NCBI GenBank assembly: GCA_040882555.1
Contig: JBBEBC010000028.1
Location: 1 to 41,530, forward strand
Direction of reading: 5' to 3'
Origin: M30B66 sp040882555
GTDB taxonomy: Bacteria; Bacteroidota; Bacteroidia; M30B66
DNA length: 41,530 nt
Shown: piece after piece, positions 17,301-25,100 of the stretch
How the letters are laid out: every line of letters begins with the position of its first letter
How positions within the stretch are numbered: position 1 is the first letter of the stretch
The notes under the pieces: model-generated
Told to the model about the DNA's origin: nothing
Seen by the model: only the letters and a program-made list of their open reading frames with translations
Databases searched by the model: none
Made by a program: the position numbers and the translations under genes

Positions 17301-17792
17301 CCGGGAAATAGATTCACCATCAGTGCTGAAACTAAAAATGGGACAAAGATTAGTGAAGCTGAATTTTTTAGCACCAGAAATTACAGCATAACCTATTTCG
17401 ATTGGGAACCAAGAGTTGCTTACCAACCGGGGCCAGCATTTAGAACTTCTGTTGCCTATTCGAGATCTACCAAAAGTAATAGAGAAGAATTGGGAGGAGA
17501 GCAGTCGATAAGTAATTCGGTGGGTGCAGATTTAAAGTATAATGTTGCTAATAAGGGTAGTTTGCAGGCGCAAGTGAAAATGACAGACATCGGTTTTACT
17601 GGAGATCAGAATTCACCTGTGGCATTTGAGATGCAAGAAGGCCTGAGAACAGGAAGGAATTTTACTTGGGGTTTAAGTTATCAGCGAACGCTTTCAAACA
17701 ATATGCAATTAAACTTATCGTACGATGGTAGAAGCTCTCCCGATGTACAGACCATCCATATTGGCAATGTGCAGGTGAGAGTTTTCTTTTGA
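14304..17792 (+). CDS. Large outer-membrane beta-barrel protein, possibly SprA-barrel-like
   Basis: This 1162-residue exported protein begins with a GTG codon, because no ATG lies between the upstream stop and the signal peptide (MHRLLLILFLIIGFAIVSKS). The body is rich in alternating beta strands of the outer-membrane type and ends in VQVRVFF; the terminal Phe is the usual barrel-assembly signal. Notable segments are LDGLN-like GSLKFDGLNKNGSISRG near 130-147, the acidic loop YNGNGIKELNEFE in the last third, and many YxRV/FxR strands. Related large proteins are widespread in Bacteroidota and recall the strand-rich parts of the T9SS translocon SprA, but this one is less than half that length. 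I cannot give a function. It stands alone, divergent from purS. Confidence 0.7.
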   Translation: MHRLLLILFLIIGFAIVSKSQSMSSLRTKTILLSGDTIRLDSMSLLQGSFRFEGSSNDTSAYKLMPDEGILVRKSGSLPPKGDSIQVIFRVLPLNFSAPYVNKTRRKSTPEERGIYNPFVYTPSMNNAGSLKFDGLNKNGSISRGISVGNNQDLAVNSTLNLQLSGKLTPDIDISAAITDDNIPIQPDGNTQQLQDFDRVYIQLSNEKSKLIVGDFQITRPESYFMNYNKRLQGGSFETQFKEAIFNEERHPKATIKTGGSIAVARGRFNRNQIQGIEGNQGPYRLRGANNEQFIVILSGSEKVYIDGRQLTRGQENDYVIDYNTAEVTFTSRILITKDLRIFVEFEYSDRNYARSQFAFNTSIEQGGFVSRLNVYSEQDSRNQSLQQQLGPEQKEVLREAGDDVTLALIDAVDSVAFTTDLILYELRDTLVDGIVYSNILVNSTDPERANYRASFTQVGANQGNYIQASSAANGRVFMWVAPIGGVPQGSFAPKVQLIAPIQRQMFTLGNDYKVSEKLSFTSEVAYSKYDVNTFSPKDNADDPGYAFRVAAIYNTDFGRDSLKWKLVNTLSYEQIDRFFSPIERFRNVEFDRDWNLQRVISKPATEYIPRANVNLSHGNFGTANYLFTGFLKGEELQANQHALNTDLRWKKFKLNYIGSLTTSDGLESATDFYRHKTLFTRDISWFQIGYKDEFERNLLYDVLGDSLRADAYSFFDRQVFIQNVDTAKRRYNLFYRVRTDDGVRSRDLKQYAWAESYGFSLDLSTSENVQFRSITTFRRLEIRDSSLSNLQPERTLVNRIELSLRLLQGSITTNTFYESGSGLETRKEFSYLEVQPGLGVYSWTDYNGNGIKELNEFEIAAFPDQARYIRVFTPTNDFIRVYSNSFNQAINIKTPREWAKQKGFKKLVSRFSSQTAWRGDKRTTNDNVIEAYNPFGVGIGDPQLITVNQTLRNSIFFNRSDPKFGVDVNFQRIGSKALLNNGLELRENTFGNHRARWSPGNRFTISAETKNGTKISEAEFFSTRNYSITYFDWEPRVAYQPGPAFRTSVAYSRSTKSNREELGGEQSISNSVGADLKYNVANKGSLQAQVKMTDIGFTGDQNSPVAFEMQEGLRTGRNFTWGLSYQRTLSNNMQLNLSYDGRSSPDVQTIHIGNVQVRVFF

Positions 17793-17884
17793 TTTTGTTA
17801 GTTTTTAAGTTGAATATCTTATAACCCTTTATGGTATTGTGATACTTTTTACCCTATTTTTAGCAACAAATTATTCTTGAGCAG

Positions 17885-18298
17885 ATGTCGATAAAGAAGC
17901 CGGAAGCTAAATACAACACAGTAATGTTAATTGATGATAGTGAAATTGATAATTTCATTAATCAGAAAATGATTGAAGGATGCAATTTTGCTGAGAAAAT
18001 TTATGTTCATACGAGTAGCAAGAGTGCTCTTGAGTTTTTGGCCAACTTTGAAAGAGCGCATTTACCTGAAACATTAATCCCAGAAATTATTTTCCTGGAT
18101 ATTAATATGCCAATTATGGATGGTTTTCAGTTCGCTGAAGAATTCGGGAAATCTTGTCCAAAAATTTACGATAAAACTAAAATCGTCTTCCTTACCAGCT
18201 CGCTCAACCCTGTTGATCAGAAGCGAGCAATGAATGTTCGAGGTGTATATTCATTTTTGAATAAGCCATTAGGCAAAGATCACTTGGATAAGCTATAA
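17885..18298 (+). CDS. Single-domain response regulator (CheY-like)
   Basis: This is a 137-residue receiver domain without an output domain. The acidic pocket is D17-D18 (VMLIDDSEIDN), the phosphoacceptor is D72 in FLDINMPIMDGF, the switch residue is T104 in VFLTSS, and the conserved lysine is K127 in NKPLG. It belongs to the Bacteroidota subgroup that often follows hybrid or phytochrome-like kinases and passes phosphate on or signals by protein contact. No kinase is adjacent. The next gene, 162 bp downstream on the same strand, is a class III cyclase, which could be a partner. A second receiver of the same type occurs at 29918-30307. Confidence 0.9.
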   Translation: MSIKKPEAKYNTVMLIDDSEIDNFINQKMIEGCNFAEKIYVHTSSKSALEFLANFERAHLPETLIPEIIFLDINMPIMDGFQFAEEFGKSCPKIYDKTKIVFLTSSLNPVDQKRAMNVRGVYSFLNKPLGKDHLDKL

Positions 18299-18460
18299 GT
18301 AAAAATCAGCTCAACGCATCATTAAGATTAGATTTAGTCGCATGAATGCCCCCAACTTACATGCTGTTATACACTAGTTTTAATAAAGGCTAGCATAAGA
18401 TCTTTGAGTATTTAATCCCTTCTATTGCTTAAGTTTATCGATAGTTCTTATTTTAGAAGG

Positions 18461-20518
18461 ATGAAGAAGGCTTTACTCATTATTTTTTCTTTTCCGTTTT
18501 TACTAGCTGCCCAACCCAATCTCCCTTCGGAAGTTGCAGATTCACTTTGGAATGTTTGGCAGGATGAAACTCAACCTGATACAAATAGATTAAAAGCAAT
18601 TAAATACTTCACCTGGGATGGCTATCTCTATACTAAACCTGATAGTGCCTTTTACTATGCCCAACTAGAATTTGATTTTGCCAAAAGTAAAGGCCTGAAA
18701 AAGCAAATGGCAAGTGCTTTGAATGTGCAAGGGATATCCTTTTATTTTCGAGGTGATTTTTCAAAGGCATTGGAATATTATACCCTCAGTTTGAAGATTA
18801 AGGAAGAGATAGGGGATAAAAAGGGGGTAGCCTACAGCTTGAATAATATTGGACTTATTTACTTGGATCAAGGCGACGATGCTAAGGCTATTGATTATTG
18901 TTCACGCAGCTTGAAGATTAATCAAGAGATTGGGTTTAAAGAGGGAATTGCTATTTGTCTTATGAGTCTTGGTGATATTTATTTTGGGCAAGGCAATTAT
19001 GCTAATGCCATGGAATTTTTTACTCGTTGCCTTAAGATTGATGAAGAAACCAACAATAAAATTGGAATAGCAGGAACACTAAATAATATAGGAGTTATTT
19101 ACCAAGAGCAAGGCGATTATGATAAGGCCATTGAGATTCACTTTCGCAGCTTAAAGATCAAAAGAGAGCTAAATGATAAACAGGGTATATCCTACTCATT
19201 AATTAACATTGGAACCATCTATCATAATCAAGGTATATATTATAAAGCCTTAGAATATCATTCCCGTTCATTGGAGATTAGAGAGGAGTTAGGAGATAAG
19301 CAAGGAATAGCTGAAGCTCTGATTAACATTGGAGCTGACTATCATAAAATGAAAGACTATTCTAAGGCCCTTGAGTATTACAAGCGCTCTCTGGAGATTG
19401 TTGAAGAGATAGGTGATAAGAGCGGTATGGCTGCAGCATTGAACAATATTGGAAGGATTTATTTTGAAAAGCAAGACTATAATCGTTCACTAAACTACAG
19501 CACCCGATCATTGATTATTTCACAAGAGTCAGGTGCAATTATTGAAACGAGAAGAGCAGCAAGTTTACTTTGGAAATTAAACAAGAAACTTGGGCGGCAC
19601 AAAAAAGCTCTTGAGTTTTATGAGCTTTACATCACCATGCGAGATAGTATTGAAAGTGAGGAGAATCAGAAAGAAGTTATCCGTCAGGAATTTAAATACG
19701 AATACGAAAAGAAATCTGTAAGAGATAGCCTTGCATTTGAAGCAGAAAAAGCCATTCAAGCAGAAGAACTTGAACGCGAGAAGACGGTAAAAAATAGTTT
19801 AACTGCCGGTTTTATTTTGGTTGCTCTTTTTGCTGGGGTTTTCCTTTTCCAACGAAACCGCATTACAAAGGAGATGAAAAAGAGTGAGGAATTATTACTT
19901 AATATACTTCCTTCAGAGGTGGCAGAAGAACTAAAGATTAAAGGTTCTGCCGAGGCAGTTAATATTGATCAGGTTACTGTTCTGTTTACCGATTTTAAGG
20001 GCTTCACATCTTTGTCGGAACAGCTTACTCCAAAAGAATTAGTTGAGGACTTAAATGAATGCTTTTCAGCATTTGATTATATCTGTGAGCGTTATGGAAT
20101 TGAGAAAATAAAAACAATCGGAGACGCATATATGGCCGCTGGTGGATTGCCATCGCCGGATATAAACCATGCACAAAATGTTATTTCAGCTGCGCTGGAT
20201 ATGGCACAAATAGTTGAAAATGGAAAAGCAAGTAAAATTGAGAAGGGATTACCCTACTTCGAAATCAGGATTGGAATACATACAGGCCCGGTTGTAGCAG
20301 GAATAGTTGGTGTTAAAAAGTTTCAATACGATATCTGGGGAGACACAGTAAACACTGCAAGCAGAATGGAAAGCTCAGGGGAAATAGGTAAAGTGAATAT
20401 CAGCGACACAACTTATAATTGTGTCAAGGGTTTAGGGGCTTTCAAGTTTGAATATCGAGGAATGATTGAAGCTAAAGGTAAGGGGGAGTTAAAAATGTAC
20501 TTCGCGTCAAAAGCATAA
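18461..20518 (+). CDS. Exported-sensor TPR protein with class III adenylyl cyclase domain
   Basis: This is a 685-residue protein. Residues 1-18 form a signal peptide ending LLAAQ; I chose ATG 18461 over the TTG at 18425 because the signal peptide starts there. TPR repeats of 40 residues run from about 80 to 385 (pattern ALNNIGxIYxxQGDYxKA), then a helical stretch, one membrane helix at about 446-464, and a cytoplasmic cyclase domain (about 500-685). Metal-binding aspartates are D511 (FTDFKGF) and D555 (IGDAYMAAGG). K551 (KTIGD) and D624 (FQYDIWGD) are the purine-specificity residues of adenylyl rather than guanylyl cyclases; transition-state residues N631 and R635 are present. So it should make cAMP in response to a periplasmic TPR-bound signal. 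Topology and the cAMP product are inferred from sequence. Confidence 0.88.
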   Translation: MKKALLIIFSFPFLLAAQPNLPSEVADSLWNVWQDETQPDTNRLKAIKYFTWDGYLYTKPDSAFYYAQLEFDFAKSKGLKKQMASALNVQGISFYFRGDFSKALEYYTLSLKIKEEIGDKKGVAYSLNNIGLIYLDQGDDAKAIDYCSRSLKINQEIGFKEGIAICLMSLGDIYFGQGNYANAMEFFTRCLKIDEETNNKIGIAGTLNNIGVIYQEQGDYDKAIEIHFRSLKIKRELNDKQGISYSLINIGTIYHNQGIYYKALEYHSRSLEIREELGDKQGIAEALINIGADYHKMKDYSKALEYYKRSLEIVEEIGDKSGMAAALNNIGRIYFEKQDYNRSLNYSTRSLIISQESGAIIETRRAASLLWKLNKKLGRHKKALEFYELYITMRDSIESEENQKEVIRQEFKYEYEKKSVRDSLAFEAEKAIQAEELEREKTVKNSLTAGFILVALFAGVFLFQRNRITKEMKKSEELLLNILPSEVAEELKIKGSAEAVNIDQVTVLFTDFKGFTSLSEQLTPKELVEDLNECFSAFDYICERYGIEKIKTIGDAYMAAGGLPSPDINHAQNVISAALDMAQIVENGKASKIEKGLPYFEIRIGIHTGPVVAGIVGVKKFQYDIWGDTVNTASRMESSGEIGKVNISDTTYNCVKGLGAFKFEYRGMIEAKGKGELKMYFASKA

Positions 20519-20649
20519 CAAAACAATTAATTGCTTCTAAGCCTTTATGAGTTTCTTCTCTCTTTAAGTATTGAAGTAACGAGCTAACAGTCAGAAATTT
20601 AATTAAGATTTAGAAAGTTAAATCAATAAGAAACATTGATTATTCTTAG

Positions 20650-22101
20650 CTATCTCTTCACTACCTGACTTAACGTCTTGATAAAACCTTCATCAATTTT
20701 AATATACTCCAGCATACGGTTCGACTTCTGATTAAGTAATTCGAACTTAGAAAAAAGCTGAGTGATTTTCTGGTCAACCTGACGAGCAGATGAACTCATT
20801 TGTAATGATAGAATTTTGTAGAAAATGAGCGCATTTTCATAACCCATCTCATCATTCAGTTCTCTAATCTTTCTAGTTACGCTCCTAAGCAAACTTGTTG
20901 CAGGATCATACTTATTAATCATAGAATAATTGAGAGCAAGAAGAAGCTTTACTTCAATTTCTGAGTGAGGGTAATTTTTGAAGCTTATATCATTGATAAG
21001 TCCATTAAGCGTATGCACCGCTTCTTGGTACTTCTTTGCATAGAATGCACATATAGCCGAATATTTTGCCCAATTGATGTAATTAGGAATATCAGTTGTG
21101 TCAGGTTCAAAATTCGGAATATTATCTTCATTCTCCTCGTACAACTGCTCTTCTATGCCTAATTCAATAGCTCTTTCAACTTTAGAAATGAGAAAGTGAG
21201 TTGTAAAACAGCAATGATTGTAAAGCAGGAACGATGGAAGTTTCTTATTTACTTCATCATAATACTTCGCCTCTTTTTTCGAAAGGTTAAGTTTATGATA
21301 ATATTCAAAAGCCAGATTTTGATATACCAATACTAGGTGCTGGTAATTATTATCTTTTGAATAGGTATTGAACGTTTTTTCCATGCGAGCGAGAATATCC
21401 TCAACAGGATCATCATCTTTCATCGCATCAGGATTAGGGACGTATAATGAGAAAGTCACATCAACCATATCCTTATAAACCTGCAAATGGTGGGATTCAT
21501 ATAAGTTGCAGATATTAAACATCTCTTGTTTTACAAGGCTTAGATATTCAATCTGCGTTTTATTTCTTGATGCATAATACTCTCCAACAGCTTTCATGAA
21601 GGTGTTCAGAAGATCTTCCGCCTTATCAAGAGCAATAGTATAAGCAAGGTGCTTATTATAAAGTTGGGTGTATTCGTAATATTTTGGAGAATGAATATGT
21701 AGCTTTTTCAGGGCACTATAAACGCTTGAAAGCTCATATGGCATGTCGTAAGTCTGCAATTCAGATTCAAGCTTTGATAAAATAGCAATAGCAGTGTCTC
21801 TGTGAGTATCGTAAATGAGTGTTGGGATATTTGCTACTTTTCTTAACAAGTCGATAATTGGTGTCGACATGTTATTAGTCAGAAAGTCCTGAATTTTATC
21901 AAAGAGTCTTGACTTTAATGTGTAATACGCAGAGGTATTAACATCAAGCATACCCTGAATTTCCTCGTCATTGTATTTATTCTCCCTATATAACTTTAGG
22001 AGTCTAAGATACTTGTCTGCCTTAGTTTCAACGAATTGCTGACACAGATCATTGTACTCATCTTCCTTAAGCTGCAGAACAATGCTCTTAAACTTAATCA
22101 T
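20650..22101 (-). CDS. Conserved helical Bacteroidota protein of unknown function
   Basis: This 483-residue soluble protein has no signal peptide and no membrane segment. It is nearly all helical, with TPR-like pairs (for example DPATSLLRSV and YQEAVHTLNGL). The N-terminus (KADKYLRLLKLYRE, then a segment like a helix-turn-helix, DEEIQGMLDVNTSAYYTLKS) recalls proteins seen only in this phylum. The N-terminal part could bind DNA or a partner, but no function can be assigned. The gene begins 55 bp after the stop of the giant PKD protein on the same strand and may belong to the same transcript. The downstream neighbour, the cyclase gene, converges. A weak AT hairpin (20621-20641) lies just past its stop. 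Confidence 0.6.
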   Translation of the reverse strand: MIKFKSIVLQLKEDEYNDLCQQFVETKADKYLRLLKLYRENKYNDEEIQGMLDVNTSAYYTLKSRLFDKIQDFLTNNMSTPIIDLLRKVANIPTLIYDTHRDTAIAILSKLESELQTYDMPYELSSVYSALKKLHIHSPKYYEYTQLYNKHLAYTIALDKAEDLLNTFMKAVGEYYASRNKTQIEYLSLVKQEMFNICNLYESHHLQVYKDMVDVTFSLYVPNPDAMKDDDPVEDILARMEKTFNTYSKDNNYQHLVLVYQNLAFEYYHKLNLSKKEAKYYDEVNKKLPSFLLYNHCCFTTHFLISKVERAIELGIEEQLYEENEDNIPNFEPDTTDIPNYINWAKYSAICAFYAKKYQEAVHTLNGLINDISFKNYPHSEIEVKLLLALNYSMINKYDPATSLLRSVTRKIRELNDEMGYENALIFYKILSLQMSSSARQVDQKITQLFSKFELLNQKSNRMLEYIKIDEGFIKTLSQVVKR

Positions 22102-22156
22102 ACTCCCTTTTTGCTCACAATATATGTGAAAATTTCATTATCAAAAGATACGAAAC

Positions 22157-25100
22157 TTAATTTTCATCAACAGCAGTAATAATAGAGCCAGGTAATTGAT
22201 GTAAGACTTCCCAACTTCCATCATCAGTTTGTCTTTCTAGTATGTAGAAGTCCACACCATCTTCACCCCATCCCGTGTATGGAGTCCATTCAAGCTGAAT
22301 GTAGAAATCTCCTGCAGCTTCAGCTTTTATTATAACATTATCGCTAAAACCTCCTTCAATGCCTTCCAAACCGCATTCATTGGTTGCCATAATGCGGTAA
22401 TAATATTTAATGTTGTTTACATCCACATTTTGGTCAACATAAAACGTTTGCTCAGCTGGAAGCCCTGCTATTTGGGTAAAGTAGTTATTGTCTTCTGACC
22501 TAAACACTTTATATCCACTCACTCTATTACCCATTATTAGGGGACGAGTCCACTCTGTAAGAATAAAGCGATTTTCGATCACTGTTGAGCGTGAAGAGTT
22601 GACCTGTTGATTGACAAATAAATTAGGCAGGCGATCACTTAAGTCGAAATCACTATCACTTTCAACATGCCACTGACCATTCAGTCCTTCAGCTTTAACA
22701 TCATATTTGTACTTCACTGGGCAGAATACAGCACTGTCGATATAGGTTGTAATATCGCCTGGAACAGTTCCCAGATCTTCGATATTATTTGTATTCTCTT
22801 CAGTTCTAAATACTCGGTATTGTGAAGGTATTTTCCCAATATAAGGGGTCCAATCAACTTCAATGGTATGATTTTCTAAAGTATAAGCTTCCACGTTTAT
22901 GCTACAATGTTCAATCAGGCTATCGGTCTCGATATTAAACCCGCATCTATCAAAAGTTTGAAGTTTGTAGCAATAAACATTCTCAAGCGTATTCAATCCT
23001 TGATCTTCGTAAACAACAGTATGTGGGTCAAGTATTACCTGAATCATTTCAAATTGACCCGTTACAAGGCTCTTTCTGAATAATTGATAAGAGCCAAAGT
23101 CAGGAGCAAGAGATTCTTCCCATTCAATACCAATAGCTTGAGCATTATTAACTGTTACTCTAAGAATTGGAGATACTGGAGCAGGTAATGTGTCATACAC
23201 CTGAATGATTGAAGGTAGGATGATTGTATCGGCGCAGCCAGTATAATTTGTTACAGTTAAAGTAACTGTGTAGAAATCAGGATTGTAATAAACCTCCGTA
23301 GGGTTGAGTTCTGTAGAAGAGTTGCCATTGCCAAAATCCCATAAGTAGGTTGGATTGTCAATTTGATAACTTTCGTTGTTGAAGGTAACAGATAATGGTG
23401 TGCAACCTTCTGTTTGAGCCACAGTCAAGTTAGCAACAGGAACTAAATAAGCTTCAATTCCAGAGAAACTAGCTGTATCTGCGCATCCAAATTGATTAGT
23501 CGCCACCATATCGATATTGAAAACTCCAGCATCAATGAAGCTGAAATTGGGGTTTGCACTTATGCTGAAGTCTGAGCCATTTACAAACCATTGGTAGTTA
23601 GTTGCTCCACTTGATTGGTTTTGAGCTGAAAAGCTAAGAGGAGCGCACCCCGTGGTATCAGTAACAGCGAAGTCTGCAATTGGATATGGATGAATATCTA
23701 TTGGTAAAGGAATGGTATAGAACGCGCTGCATCCAAGAGTATCTTTTGAGAATAGTGTCACTACAAAACTTCCTGGTTCATAATAAGTAAAACTTGGATT
23801 TTGTTCAAGGCTAATGTTTCCTTCTCCAAAATTCCATTCCCATTCAATTGCATCGACCGAAAGGTCAGTAAAATTAACTGTGGCACCTACGCAAGCCGAA
23901 GCTGCTGAGGCAGAGAATGTGGTAGCGGGACCAAGTACGGTAACATATTCGAGTTTAGTCAAGGTATCGGAGCAACCATTTGGAGCAAAAACAATTAGAG
24001 TAACATCATAAACTCCTGGCGCATCGTATAATTTAACAGGGTCTTCAATGGTAGCAGATGTTCCGTCACCAAAATCCCAAAACCAACCAACTGCATTGGT
24101 TGAATTGTCAAAAAATTCAACTACTGAAGGCGCGCAGTTTGCCGGAGTTGGCGAATTAAATTCGGCCGTAGGACCAGTAACATCAATCGGGAAACTAAGT
24201 GCAACTGTGTCGCGGCAGTTCTCAGCAGAAGTAACAATAACTGTAGCAGTATAATTACCATTTTGTGTATACAAATGATAAGGATTGGATAAGTTTGAAG
24301 TGGAGCCATCACCAAAATCCCATTGCCATGCAACCATGCCCTCTTCTGTTGCTTGAAATTCAACAGGCAATGGATTACAGTTTCCTGTGTAGTTTGCCTC
24401 AGCTTCAGCTTCAAGTGTAGATAAGCCATCTTTTAAAGCTGTTGCTGTGCACCCATGGCTATTTGTAATTGTAAGGCTAATTGAATCTGCAGGGAAACTA
24501 TTAAAGACCATTTGTGGATTTTGCTCATCGGAAGTAATTCCATTTCCGAAATCCCAATCCCAACCAACTGCATCTTCACTTAAATCAGTAAACTCAGCAT
24601 AAATTGGATCGCAAAGACCTTCCTGGGTAAAGCTAAAATCAGCTTCAGCATCATATACTCTAATAACGCTATCAGACAATTCCTGATACATACATCCAGG
24701 TAATAAAGCACTGAAAGATCTTTGGTAGAACTGAACATTACCCGGCACAGTGAAAACATGTGTATACGTTGTATTGGGAAAAGTTGACGTCCCAGACCAC
24801 TGCCCATTAGTGTAGAAGAAAGCACAAATTCCTAATCCATTATTTTGGAAAGTAACTGAAAGTGGCGTGCATCCTACAATTGGGTCAGAAAGAGTGTAAG
24901 CAATTATCGGAAAGCCAACTCTTATTGTATGTGAAAGGGGAGCTGTTGTTACACATCCCTCTGGACTTGTTAATGTGAGAGTTACGGTAAACTCATCTTC
25001 CCAGGTATAAAAATGATAAGGTTGTACTTCGGTTGAGGTTGTGCCATCACCAAAGTCCCAAAGGAATGAATAACCTGGTAAGTTGCTTAGATTATGAGTA

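Noticed and set aside
18425..18460. TTG start giving 12 extra residues to the cyclase
   Set aside because: The signal peptide begins at the ATG 18461; the extra residues would bury it.
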